Part shown: in pieces, positions 1 through 7,816 of the stretch
How the letters are laid out: the number at the start of each line of letters is the position of its first letter
How positions within the stretch are numbered: the first letter of the stretch is position 1
Assembly (NCBI GenBank): GCA_046758465.1
Contig: JBHIAG010000038.1
Coordinates: 1 to 18,711 of the forward strand
Length of the DNA stretch: 18,711 bases
Direction of reading: 5' to 3'
Source: JBHIAG01 sp046758465
GTDB taxonomy: Bacteria > Acidobacteriota > Terriglobia > Acidiferrales > 2-02-FULL-67-57
Notes under the pieces: model-generated
What the model was told of the DNA's origin: nothing
The model's database searches: none
The model's input: the letters and a program-made list of their open reading frames with translations, nothing else
Program-made: the position numbers and the translations under genes

Positions 1-123
1 GTATGAGTTGCGGCCAGGCGGGGTGTGAGTGCGCTCCCCTCGATCTCGCTCGGGGTCTTCGCTGTGCTCCGACGGGGCAAGCAGGGCAGGCCCCGCAACC
101 CGCGATCAGCGATGACCGAGTAA

Positions 124-154
124 ACCACAGAGGCGCAGAGGACACAGAGGAAAC
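124..154. repeat. ACAGAGG-type intergenic repeat
   Basis: Three near-copies of a CAGAGG-containing unit lie in a row (ACAGAGGC, GCAGAGGA, ACAGAGGA). From memory, the phrase 'accacagaggc-cagaggacacagagg' recurs between genes in many environmental genomes, including Acidobacteriota and Planctomycetes, and gives spurious protein fragments reading HRGAEDTEE. It is probably a dispersed non-coding repeat; its function is unknown. Confidence 0.45.
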
Positions 155-234
155 CGGGGAGGGGACTCGAAACTCGAAATCGGTCCCGAAGTGCGCCCTT
201 GTAGCGCGTAGTGGAGGCGATGTGTCGCCCATGG

Positions 235-294
235 GACGCCACATGTCGCGATCAGACGCGGTGCGACGCCATACGGCGCGATCCGACGCCAATG
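235..294. repeat. Imperfect 30-bp direct repeat, two copies
   Basis: Two adjacent 30-base units each begin GACGCCA and share the inner blocks CGCGATC and GACGC at the same offsets (units 235-264 and 265-294, roughly two thirds identical). The flanks carry weaker echoes of the same words. The unit is too diverged and has too few copies for a CRISPR array, and no protein repeat family was recognised in any frame. Confidence 0.4.
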
Positions 295-413
295 GTACGC
301 AATCCGCCCCCATGCTGCCGTTGTCCGCCGCCATGCTGGCGCCATTGGCTTTTTGCTTTCCCGGTGGGGCGAGCTGGCGATAAGGTTGTGTACCCGTGGA
401 GGGGAAGGCGAGC

Positions 414-1256
414 ATGAGCGTGATGGAGACCCTCTGGGAGCATGCGCGCGTCGTCCTGGTCGCTGTGTTGCTTGTGATCCTGCTGCTGCGGCTGTTCGAG
501 GATCGCTTCATCTATTTTCCGGTCAAGCAGGCGGATAGCGAGCTGGACCCGCGCTTCTATGGTCTTGGCGTCGAAGAGGTCGTCTTCCGCGCGGCCGACG
601 GGATTGAGCTCCATGCTTGGTATGCGACCCCACCCGGGGCGCGCTTCACGCTGCTCTACTTCCACGGCAACGCGGGCAACCTGAGCTACCGCATTGATAA
701 CATCGCTTTTCTGCGTGGCTTGCCGGTGAATGTTTTCGCCCTCGACTATCGCGGCTATGGTCGCAGCCAGGGCCGACCCAGCGAGGCAGGTTTGTATCGC
801 GACGCTGAAGCCGCCTATGACTACTTGACGCACAGGCGGGGTGTGCCGGCGGAGCGGTTGGTTGTCCTGGGACAGTCGCTCGGTGCCGCCGTGGCGGTCG
901 GTCTGGCTGCGCGGCGTCCGGTGGCGGGCTTGATCTTGGAAGGCGGCTTTCCCTCTGTGCCCCGCGTGGCCCAGCGGGTGATGTGGTTGCCGGGCGTGCA
1001 CTGGCTGATGCGGACACGTTTCGATGCGGCCGCCACGCTACGGCGGCTCCGGCTGCCGCTGCTCGTCGCCCATTGCACCGCCGACCCGGTCATCCCCTAT
1101 GACCTGGGCGAGGAGTTGTTCCGGGCCGCGAACGAACCGAAGTGGTTCGTCCGCTTCGAGGCCGACTGCCACGAGCCGCTCTACATCGCTGACCCCAACG
1201 CGTACGCGGAGCGGCTGCGCGCGTTTTTGGCCCACCTCGAGCCAGGCACGGAATAA
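414..1256 (+). CDS. Membrane-anchored alpha/beta hydrolase (BEM46/YqkD-like)
   Basis: A 280-residue serine hydrolase of the alpha/beta-hydrolase fold. An N-terminal hydrophobic segment (about residues 11-27) should anchor it in the inner membrane. The fold's landmarks are visible: oxyanion-hole motif HGNAGN at 84-89, nucleophile elbow GQSLGA with Ser155, acid Asp224 in the TADPVIP stretch, and catalytic His253 in CHEPLY. This arrangement matches the BEM46/ABHD13/YqkD group, whose substrates are mostly unknown (esters or peptides), so only a general hydrolase call is justified. The ATG at 414 is chosen because GGAGG and GGAAGG lie just upstream at 398-408; an in-frame GTG at 396 would place that Shine-Dalgarno inside the gene. 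It stands alone on the plus strand and converges with the response regulator gene to its right. Confidence 0.88.
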   Translation: MSVMETLWEHARVVLVAVLLVILLLRLFEDRFIYFPVKQADSELDPRFYGLGVEEVVFRAADGIELHAWYATPPGARFTLLYFHGNAGNLSYRIDNIAFLRGLPVNVFALDYRGYGRSQGRPSEAGLYRDAEAAYDYLTHRRGVPAERLVVLGQSLGAAVAVGLAARRPVAGLILEGGFPSVPRVAQRVMWLPGVHWLMRTRFDAAATLRRLRLPLLVAHCTADPVIPYDLGEELFRAANEPKWFVRFEADCHEPLYIADPNAYAERLRAFLAHLEPGTE

Positions 1257-1314
1257 CAGGGAAATTGTGTGTGGGTGAAGTGGCGCCCAAGAATAGTCCT
1301 GCGCCTGGATCGCG

Positions 1315-2751
1315 TCAAGCGAACGGCGGCCGGTAGGTGTGGGCGTCGCGGTTGCCAGTGCGGGCCGCGGGCCGCGGGACTTCGATGCCGAGGCGCTTGA
1401 TCTTTTGATTCAAGGTGGAGAGCGGAACGTGCAGGCGTCCGGCGGCCTCGGTTTGAGACCAGTTGGAGCGTTCGAGGGCGTCCACGATGATGCGCCGCTC
1501 GTAGTCATCGGTCAGATCAAACAACGACACGCTGCCGGCACCCACGCCCAAGGCGCTGTAAGGGGCGGTGGCCTCAGAGAGCTCTGGCGGTAACAAGTCG
1601 ATGTCCATCTCTTCCGTTTGCGACAGTACCACCGCGCGCTCCACCACGTTTTCCAGCTCGCGCACGTTGCCCGGCCAGTGGTAGCCGGCCAGGCGACGCA
1701 TCACTTCCGGGACGAAGTGACGCGGGGCACAGTTGTTTTCTGCGCAGTACTTCTCAATGAAGTATTCGACCAATAGCGGAATGTCTTCCCGCCGGTCGCG
1801 CAGCGGCGGCAGCGAGAGGGCGATGACGTGGAAGCGATAGAAGAGGTCGTCCCGGAACAGCCTTTGCTCGACCAGCTTGCGCAAATCCACGTTGGTTGCC
1901 GCCAGGATGCGGACATCCACTTTGATGGTTTCCGTGCCGCCCAGGCGCATAAACTCACGCTCCTGCATCACCCGCAGCAGTTTGGCCTGGGTTTCCACGC
2001 CCACCGTGCTAATCTCGTCGAAGAAAATCGTGCCCTGATCGGCCAGTTCAAAGAGTCCCTTCTTGGAAGCAATGGCGCTGGTAAAGGCACCCTTGACGTG
2101 GCCAAAGAGGATGGATTCGAGCAGGTCGGAGGGCATCGAGCCCGTGTTGATAGGAACAAAATTTTTCGCTCCCCGCGGACTGGCGCTGTGGATGGCCTTG
2201 GCGATGAGTTCCTTGCCCGTGCCGCTCTCGCCCTCGATCAGGACGGTGGAGCGCGTCGGAGCGATTTGCTCGATCAGGTCGAGAACTTTCAAAATACCTT
2301 CGCTCTTCCCAACGATGTTTGCGAACGAGTAGCGCTGCTTGAACGCGCGTTTCAACTGGATGTTTTCTTCGATCAGACGGCGTTTCTCCAGCGCTTGATA
2401 GACTTGGGCGATGAGGTCATCGTTGTTCCAGGGCTTGGTCAGGTAGTCCTGCGCGCCGGCTTTGAAGGCGGCCCGCGCCATATCGATGGCGCCGTACGCG
2501 GTGATGATGATGATGGGCAGATGGGGATCCCGGCGGCGCATCTCTTGCAGCAGCTCAAGTCCATTGCGACCCGGGAGGTTCACGTCGAGCAAGAGCAAGT
2601 CAAAGGGCCGCTCGCCCAGCCGCTCCAGCCCGCTTTGGGCATCCCCGGTCGCCTGCACCGCGAAGCCCTCGCTGCGCAGCAGGGTCTCGAGTCCTTCACA
2701 AATCTCGGCCTCGTCGTCGATGACCAGAATGTTGCCTTTCGGTTTCTCCAT
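1315..2751 (-). CDS. Sigma-54-dependent response regulator (NtrC family)
   Basis: A 478-residue activator of sigma-54 RNA polymerase. The receiver domain (about 6-122) has the acid pair Asp12/Asp13, phospho-acceptor Asp56 in LLLDVNLPG, Thr84 and Lys106. The AAA+ domain (about 145-380) has Walker A GESGTGKE (174-181), Walker B GTIFFDEI (240-247) and the sensor stretch with LFYRF. The C-terminal Fis-type helix-turn-helix spans about 428-455, followed by a tail of some 20 residues. The loop that touches sigma-54 reads GAFTSA (221-226) instead of the usual GAFTGA. Its ATG lies 2 bp after the stop of the kinase gene, with GGGGAG a few bases upstream inside the kinase's last codons, so the two are cotranscribed and probably translationally coupled. 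The kinase is its evident partner; its target promoters are not identified here. Confidence 0.93.
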   Translation of the reverse strand: MEKPKGNILVIDDEAEICEGLETLLRSEGFAVQATGDAQSGLERLGERPFDLLLLDVNLPGRNGLELLQEMRRRDPHLPIIIITAYGAIDMARAAFKAGAQDYLTKPWNNDDLIAQVYQALEKRRLIEENIQLKRAFKQRYSFANIVGKSEGILKVLDLIEQIAPTRSTVLIEGESGTGKELIAKAIHSASPRGAKNFVPINTGSMPSDLLESILFGHVKGAFTSAIASKKGLFELADQGTIFFDEISTVGVETQAKLLRVMQEREFMRLGGTETIKVDVRILAATNVDLRKLVEQRLFRDDLFYRFHVIALSLPPLRDRREDIPLLVEYFIEKYCAENNCAPRHFVPEVMRRLAGYHWPGNVRELENVVERAVVLSQTEEMDIDLLPPELSEATAPYSALGVGAGSVSLFDLTDDYERRIIVDALERSNWSQTEAAGRLHVPLSTLNQKIKRLGIEVPRPAARTGNRDAHTYRPPFA

Positions 2752-2753
2752 GA

Positions 2754-5666
2754 TTACTCCCCTGTGGCCTGGCTGGCGACGGCGCCGACTGGCTGGTGGA
2801 CGGGAAACTCCAGCAGGAAGGAGGTCCCTTGGCCGGGACGGGAGGATACCTGAATGGTGCCAGCGTGCTCTTGGATGATGCCGTAGCTGACAGCGAGGCC
2901 CAACCCGGTGCCGCGCCCGGACGCGGTGGTCTTGGTGGTGAAGAAGGGGTCATAGATTTTGTGCAGGTTTTCGCGGGCGATGCCGATGCCGCTGTCGGTG
3001 ACTTCCACCTGGATGCGGGCATTGTTGCGCGCGGTGCGAACCCGCAGGGTGCCGCCGTCGGGCATCGCGTCCTTCGCGTTCAAAAACAGGTTCAGGAAGA
3101 CCTGCTGGAGTTTGCCGACATTGCCGTGCACGGCGGCCAGAGCGTCACTGAGCTCGGCAGTGACGCGCACCCCCCCGGAGCGCAATTGCGGTTCCATCAA
3201 GCTGAGCGTCTCTTGGATGACTTTGTTGAGGTTGACGCCGGTGAAGGCGGTGGCGGTCGTGCGGGAGAAGTTCAGCAAGCTGTTGATGATCTCAGAGGCA
3301 CGGAAGGTCTGCTTGATGATCTTGTCCACTAGGAGGCGGCGCGTGTCCTCTGCCTCGGTTTGGCGCGCCAGCAGCTGCGCGTTGTTGGAGATGATGGCAA
3401 GCGGCGTGTTGACTTCGTGGGCCACGCCCGCCGCCAGCAGGCCAATCGAAGTCAGTTTCTCGTTCTGCAGCAACTGATTTTCCAGTTCCACGCGCTTGGT
3501 GACGTCCTCAAAGAGAAGCAGGCGACCGATCGAGACGCCGTCCTTGCTGAGCAGGGGCGCGATGCTGATGTGAGTCACCACCCGCCCTCCGTCAGGACGC
3601 CGCAGGTAGAACTTGTAGAGGGAGGAGAGCCGCGCGTCGTCCTTGCGCGCGTTCACCTCGCGCACCAGCTCGGCCGGGAAGAGCGCAGCGAGACGTTCGT
3701 TCAGCGCCTGTTCGGCCGCGACGCCGTACAGGCGGGTCATAGCGGTGTTCCAGGATTCGATGCGGTCGTCCCAGTTGACCGCTACCAAGCCGATGTTCGT
3801 GGACTGCAGAATGTTTTCGTTGAAGTCCTTGAGCTTCTCGATCTGGGTCGCCTTTTGCTCCAGGCTCTCGTAGAGGCGGGCGTTTTCGAGTGCGATGCCG
3901 ATGTAGTCAGCCAGGGTGCTGAGCAAGCGTACGTCTTCGCTGGTGAGGAACTGGCCGCTGCGCGTCTTACCGAGAGCTAGGAAGGCAGGGATGCGGCCGG
4001 AGCCGCCCGCGCGCGCCGGCACACGACAGGGGATGAAATAGTGCAAGGCCAGCTCGTCGAGCTGGCGCTGTTGTTCCGGCGTCAGGCCAGCCGCGGCGGT
4101 GCCGCTCTCAAAGAACAAGCAGCCGCGGCTTTGGGCCTGCCGGGTGTCGAAGAAATCGAGCACCACCGGCTCAATTGCCAGGGCACCGTGGGCACGTGCC
4201 AGGCGGAATTGTCCCGGCACATGCGCATCCTCCAGGAACAGGGCGACGCGCTGGACAAGCAAGGTGTGGGCCAGCCGGTCGAGCAGCGCATCCAGGATGC
4301 GCTCTAGGTGCACCTCGCTGGAGAGTTCGCGCCCGAACTCCTCCAGCGTGCGCCGGGAGTCGTATTGCTCGCGGTAGAAGAGCCGCTCCAGGTGTGCCTG
4401 GATCCAATCTTTGATGGGCTGGAAGAGCAGCGCCGCCGCCACGATTGCTACGATGGCGCCGCCCACCCCGAAACCGGCGGTGGTCTGCAGCAATTCCGCC
4501 ATCAGAGCGGCGATGGCAAAGTAGAGACTGACGATGAAGAGGGTCGCGAGGGTATAGGCCGCGCCGCGTCGGAAGATGATGTCCACATCCATCAGGCGGT
4601 AGCGGACGATGGCATAGCCAAACGTAAGCGGGATGAACACGAGCGACAGGGTCGAGAGCTTCATCCAGCCTTTCGGGGGAAATTCCAATACATACAAATA
4701 AACCGGAACCACATACAGCAGGGTGAAGGGCAGGATAGCGAGCCAGGTACCGCCCCTGACCCACTTCATCTGCTGCCGCAGCAGGGGCTGGCGCGTGCGC
4801 CGGTAGGTCCATTCGAATACGCCCGCTGCGGCCAAAAAGAGCGCGGTCAGGTGAATGAATTTCCAGCGCTCCAACCAGTCGACGATCTCCTGCGAGGGCG
4901 GCACGAGCCGCGCACCCACGGCCAGCACGTACAGCGTGAGCAGCACGCCCGCCGGCAGGTAGAGCAGTGCGAACAGCCAGCGATGTCGGTCGAAGCCGCG
5001 CTTCGCCACCGGGAAGGCCAGGGCGAAGTGCAGGAACAACGCGGGCAGGATGAGGTGCGCCACCACATCGGCCCAGTAGATGCTCCAGTCAAACAGGTTG
5101 AATTTTCCGCTGGAGGCAAAGGCGTAGAAGACGAAGCTAACCAGGCAGAACAGGAAGAAGTGCACAGCGTAGGGAGCGTTCCAGCGCCGCACGAACACGA
5201 ACACGCCGATGCCCAGGTACAGTACGCCTACAAATTCTAGGAAGCCGCGGAGGGAGAAAGGATCCGGCTGGGGGATGGCAACCAGCGTGGTGGTCACGTG
5301 GCGCTCGTAGCGCTGGAGTTCATAGGTCAGTGGCCTGCCTACTTGGGCGCGGAAGAGTAGTTTGGTGACGTCGGTGGCGCGCTGGATGGGATGGCCGTTG
5401 ATGCGCAAGACGATGTCGCCCGCGCGGATGCCCGCCCGGTGGCCCGGGGTATCCAGCAAGACCAGCTGTGCTTGCACCCCCGCGCGCGTTTCGTGCCACG
5501 AGATGCCATCGTAGGGCCGAACAGAGCGGGCGCGCTGGGCGAAATTGAGCCCAGCAAAAACCACCGCCGCCACGGTCAACAGACCGAGCAAAGCAGCCAC
5601 CAGGCGCAGCCGTGCTTCACGTGCTCGCGAGGGCACACCGGGCAGAGTGTAGGAGGCGAAGTCCAC
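2754..5666 (-). CDS. PDZ / multi-TM / GAF / PAS sensor histidine kinase
   Basis: A 970-residue membrane sensor kinase. Order of parts: TM helix about 22-42; PDZ-like domain about 50-130 (GHRAGIRAGDIVLRINGHPI core), expected on the outer face; a run of about eight or nine TM helices 141-415, including the RYRLMDVDII motif common in this kinase group; GAF domain about 445-595; PAS domain about 615-725; dimerisation domain with phospho-acceptor His750 in AAGVAHEVNTPL; ATPase domain with N-box Asn863, DSGIG (891-895) and GRGTGLGL (917-924). All catalytic motifs are intact, so it should be active and phosphorylate the regulator encoded 2 bp downstream. The start is a GTG with only a weak GGAAA upstream; no ATG offers a better choice before the first TM helix. 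A PDZ domain in a kinase hints that exposed C-termini of envelope proteins could be the signal (inference). Confidence 0.92.
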   Translation of the reverse strand: MDFASYTLPGVPSRAREARLRLVAALLGLLTVAAVVFAGLNFAQRARSVRPYDGISWHETRAGVQAQLVLLDTPGHRAGIRAGDIVLRINGHPIQRATDVTKLLFRAQVGRPLTYELQRYERHVTTTLVAIPQPDPFSLRGFLEFVGVLYLGIGVFVFVRRWNAPYAVHFFLFCLVSFVFYAFASSGKFNLFDWSIYWADVVAHLILPALFLHFALAFPVAKRGFDRHRWLFALLYLPAGVLLTLYVLAVGARLVPPSQEIVDWLERWKFIHLTALFLAAAGVFEWTYRRTRQPLLRQQMKWVRGGTWLAILPFTLLYVVPVYLYVLEFPPKGWMKLSTLSLVFIPLTFGYAIVRYRLMDVDIIFRRGAAYTLATLFIVSLYFAIAALMAELLQTTAGFGVGGAIVAIVAAALLFQPIKDWIQAHLERLFYREQYDSRRTLEEFGRELSSEVHLERILDALLDRLAHTLLVQRVALFLEDAHVPGQFRLARAHGALAIEPVVLDFFDTRQAQSRGCLFFESGTAAAGLTPEQQRQLDELALHYFIPCRVPARAGGSGRIPAFLALGKTRSGQFLTSEDVRLLSTLADYIGIALENARLYESLEQKATQIEKLKDFNENILQSTNIGLVAVNWDDRIESWNTAMTRLYGVAAEQALNERLAALFPAELVREVNARKDDARLSSLYKFYLRRPDGGRVVTHISIAPLLSKDGVSIGRLLLFEDVTKRVELENQLLQNEKLTSIGLLAAGVAHEVNTPLAIISNNAQLLARQTEAEDTRRLLVDKIIKQTFRASEIINSLLNFSRTTATAFTGVNLNKVIQETLSLMEPQLRSGGVRVTAELSDALAAVHGNVGKLQQVFLNLFLNAKDAMPDGGTLRVRTARNNARIQVEVTDSGIGIARENLHKIYDPFFTTKTTASGRGTGLGLAVSYGIIQEHAGTIQVSSRPGQGTSFLLEFPVHQPVGAVASQATGE

Positions 5667-5837
5667 TTCTAATTTCCAGAGACTGCTCTTCTAGCTAACC
5701 ACTTTGTTTTCAAACGATTCCATGCGGGCATCGGCGCGGCCGCATCCTATACCAAAATTGGTAAGATGGGTACGTATTTTTGTAGCGCCCGCCACCGTAC
5801 AGAACGAGTGTTAGCAAAACAGCAGAGAGGCATTGCT
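5667..5837. promoter_or_regulatory. Intergenic region upstream of the sensor kinase, with inverted repeat
   Basis: Between the GWxTD gene and the kinase gene, both read leftward. It holds the inverted repeat TACCAA-AA-TTGGTA at 5750-5763 (6-bp arms, 2-bp spacer), about 85 bp upstream of the kinase start, which has the form of a small dimeric-regulator site. On the minus strand the repeat runs into a TATAGGAT stretch that could serve as a -10 box, but no good -35 accompanies it. No hairpin with a U-run was found, so readthrough from the GWxTD gene is possible. Confidence 0.35.
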
Positions 5838-7526
5838 CTAGCGAACGATGCGGAAGCGAGCGGCAGGGCTAACGGTCTGGTTGCGAACCCGATCGGTTAC
5901 TTTGACCTGGAGCTTGTACTCGCCCGGCGCAAACCTTTGGAGGGGGAGAATTTTTTCTAGGGTGATCTGCTGGCCCGCCCGTGCGAGGTCAGAGGTGTTC
6001 TCGCTATGCTGGAAGATGGTTTTCTCGCCTTGCAAGACTTCGTATTCGATGGTGGCGTCGGGCTTGTGGGTCTGCTCGTTGATGCCGAGGTTGTAGACCT
6101 GCAGGTAGATGCCCATGCGTTCCTGCTGCATGAACTCCTCAGTAACGGCCGGTCGCACCTTGGTTTGGCCGAACACAAACTGACCGGTGCCTACCTGCTT
6201 CAGAGGTACCCGTTCGATCAGGTCGGCGAGGATGAGAGAACTGTGGGCGAGTTCCTCCGCACCATAACGCGGCACGGCCAGACGCTGTTCGATGGTGCCC
6301 ACATTGCTGCTGTTCAGATCCTTCAGCACCACGTTGAGTTTGTAGAGCCCGGGGCGCAGCGGCACCGCCTTCTGGTAGACGGCGGGCCTCTGCAGCGCGT
6401 CGCGGAAGAGTGCAGGGGGGATATCGAGCTGGATAACATCCTCGAAGGTTTGCACCGGGCGGCCCGTCAGGGTGTGGATGCGCGCAAAGACATTTACCGT
6501 GGCCTGGTGGAGTCCATCCTGCAGCCTGAAGGTTAAATCCTTCTTCTGCACGCCGATGGTAATCGGCACCAGAATGGTGTCGCCGGTGACACGGAAGAAG
6601 TCGGCCCGTACACGAAACGGCAGCAGATTGAAGGAGATGCGGGTTTCCACCAGCGCCTCGAGGTCTTTGAACTTCACCGGGGGCGGCTTTTGCACGGCGG
6701 CGAATAGCGCCAAGCGCTCGAAGGCCTGCATGCGCGCCGGCTCGAAGGACGAGGCTGGCAGCCGCGTGCCATCGCTGCGCGTGAACCGATCAAGCTTGCT
6801 GGCTTGGCCCGTTTGCTCCATCCAGCTGAGTCCAGCGCCGGGGATCAGGGTCAAGGCATCCTTCTCGGAGGGATCCATGGTGAGCCGGTACTCGCCGCTG
6901 CCGGTCACATCGACAAACTCCAAGATGATGTCGGTGCCAATACCCTCGAGATAGCGGTACCGCCAGCGCTCAAAGGGGAAGACGGAAGTGCTGCCCCCAC
7001 CCTCTTCCGGCAACCGGTCGTACATTCCGCCGGCAGGATAGGCTTCAATCTCATCCGGCGGGCCCCACATGATGTAGATGCGACCGCGGTCAGTCTTCCA
7101 GCCCGGGATGCCGCTGGCGAAGCGCTCATTGGTGTAGGCGATGCGGCGGTAGTGTTCTTCTTTGTACTCGTTCTCGATGGAGTCCGGGGTGGGATCACGG
7201 CGCAGCCAGAACTGCTCGCTGAACTGTTCCCGTTCCTCATCGGTGTTTAGGTGGCGGAAGGCCTCGCGTTCTTCCGGTAGAATGATGTAACTTACGTCCT
7301 CTTCGAGCCACTTTTTGTAGTGCGCTTCGAGCTCTTTGCGCAGTGCCTTCTCGCGCCGCGTCTGCTCTTTCTTGCTCAGTTCACGTTTCGGAAGGCCTTC
7401 ACTCAGTGGCTGTGGTTTCTTTTCCTCTGGCTTTGGGGGTTTCTGAGAGTAAGCGGAAACAGGCAAGAGAAGGGCAATGGCTAGCAGCCAGGGGTTTGCG
7501 CGGAAAACCAGCCGCCCCATTCTCAT
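5838..7526 (-). CDS. GWxTD domain-containing secreted protein
   Basis: A 562-residue exported protein. A signal peptide spans about residues 1-27 (Arg-rich start, hydrophobic core, AYS-Q cleavage site). A lysine/glutamate-rich stretch follows (30-75), then the GWxTD domain with its hallmark GWKTD at 142-146 and the downstream RGRIYIMWGPPDEI motif. The C-terminal half (about 290-562) is beta-rich and looks like Ig-like or macroglobulin-type domains. GWxTD proteins are abundant in Acidobacteriota and have no established biochemical role. The ATG at 7526 has GGAGG nine bases upstream; a second ATG at 7520 sits less well. A near-consensus promoter precedes it at 7555-7584. It is the first gene leftward from the divergent region, 171 bp ahead of the sensor kinase, so it may share regulation with the two-component pair (inference). 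Confidence 0.88.
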   Translation of the reverse strand: MRMGRLVFRANPWLLAIALLLPVSAYSQKPPKPEEKKPQPLSEGLPKRELSKKEQTRREKALRKELEAHYKKWLEEDVSYIILPEEREAFRHLNTDEEREQFSEQFWLRRDPTPDSIENEYKEEHYRRIAYTNERFASGIPGWKTDRGRIYIMWGPPDEIEAYPAGGMYDRLPEEGGGSTSVFPFERWRYRYLEGIGTDIILEFVDVTGSGEYRLTMDPSEKDALTLIPGAGLSWMEQTGQASKLDRFTRSDGTRLPASSFEPARMQAFERLALFAAVQKPPPVKFKDLEALVETRISFNLLPFRVRADFFRVTGDTILVPITIGVQKKDLTFRLQDGLHQATVNVFARIHTLTGRPVQTFEDVIQLDIPPALFRDALQRPAVYQKAVPLRPGLYKLNVVLKDLNSSNVGTIEQRLAVPRYGAEELAHSSLILADLIERVPLKQVGTGQFVFGQTKVRPAVTEEFMQQERMGIYLQVYNLGINEQTHKPDATIEYEVLQGEKTIFQHSENTSDLARAGQQITLEKILPLQRFAPGEYKLQVKVTDRVRNQTVSPAARFRIVR

Positions 7527-7554
7527 CCAACCTTACCTCCCCATAGGGCCCCCT

Positions 7555-7584
7555 ATTCTAAGGTGCCCCGTTGGGGGGCGTCAA
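7555..7584 (-). promoter_or_regulatory. Sigma-70-type promoter of the GWxTD gene
   Basis: Reading leftward, the -35 box is TTGACG (7584-7579, 5 of 6 matches to consensus), the spacer is 18 bp, and the -10 box is TAGAAT (7560-7555, 5 of 6). The start of transcription would fall near 7548, leaving about 22 nt before the ATG at 7526, which includes the GGAGG ribosome binding site. The spacer contains the inverted repeat GCCCC-N5-GGGGC at 7565-7579, touching the -35 box and well placed for a repressor. Confidence 0.55.
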
Positions 7585-7760
7585 GGCGGAATGCGTTCCC
7601 GCCCTCGCTCCTGAGACAAATTGGATGCCTCAGCGCTTGGATAAGTTGACTCCCCCAGGCTGGGTGGGCCGGCGACAGGTCTTTCAGGGAAACGGTGCCT
7701 TGCGGTACTATGAGAGGGGGAGATGTCGCTCAGAGTGAAACTCCCAAGGCATAACTCTCG

Positions 7761-7766
7761 TATAAG
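7761..7766 (+). promoter_or_regulatory. Candidate -10 box of the exporter operon
   Basis: TATAAG matches the sigma-70 -10 consensus at 5 of 6 bases and lies about 50 bp before the adaptor start codon. The -35 region (around 7737-7743, GAAACTC) is poor. This is a weak prediction, and a different sigma factor or an activator could be used. Confidence 0.22.
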
Positions 7767-7816
7767 AAGAGCGAGGGCACCTTGCCTGTGAAACATAAGC
7801 TACTTTTCGGGAAGCG

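Larger units (their letters stand above)
1..413. other. Non-coding lead region with short repeats
   Basis: No convincing gene is seen here. The open frames have compositionally odd translations rich in Arg, Ala and Pro, with no recognisable domain and no ribosome binding site. The stretch holds a purine-rich ACAGAGG-type repeat (124-154), a 30-bp imperfect direct repeat (235-294), a small perfect hairpin GGCGA-TGTG-TCGCC (216-229), and T-rich sequence around 348-360 just before the hydrolase gene. The promoter of that gene should lie here, but no clear -35/-10 pair could be chosen. Confidence 0.6.
7527..7816. other. Divergent intergenic region between GWxTD gene and exporter operon
   Basis: No gene is seen in these 290 bp. 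The left part carries the GWxTD promoter. For the rightward exporter operon the best -10 candidate is TATAAG at 7761-7766, but nothing at 16-19 bp upstream resembles a good -35 box, so an activator-dependent promoter is possible. The short open frames on the minus strand have unremarkable composition and no ribosome binding site. Confidence 0.5.

Noticed and set aside
235..294. Possible CRISPR remnant
   Set aside because: Two adjacent, poorly matching units with no spacer structure and no cas genes in the window.
3..383. Open frame of 126 codons on the plus strand
   Set aside because: Runs through repeat sequence, has no domain or ribosome binding site, and contains the artefact phrase HRGAEDTEE.
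252..1001. Long open frame of 249 codons on the minus strand
   Set aside because: Antisense to the alpha/beta hydrolase, whose catalytic motifs are all intact; a GC-rich shadow.
1828..2853. 341-codon open frame on the plus strand
   Set aside because: Antisense to the sigma-54 regulator, no domain recognised, composition of a reverse-strand shadow.
4308..5240. 310-codon open frame on the plus strand
   Set aside because: Antisense to the TM and GAF part of the sensor kinase; Gln/Glu/His-rich shadow composition.
5728..5741. GG-N10-GC on the minus strand, possible sigma-54 promoter of the kinase
   Set aside because: Only the invariant GG and GC match; the flanking bases of TGGCAC and TTGC are poor, and such pairs are common by chance at this GC content.
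7680..7706. Possible sigma-54 site ending in TTGC before the exporter operon
   Set aside because: The GG nearest the TTGC is not at the required spacing.
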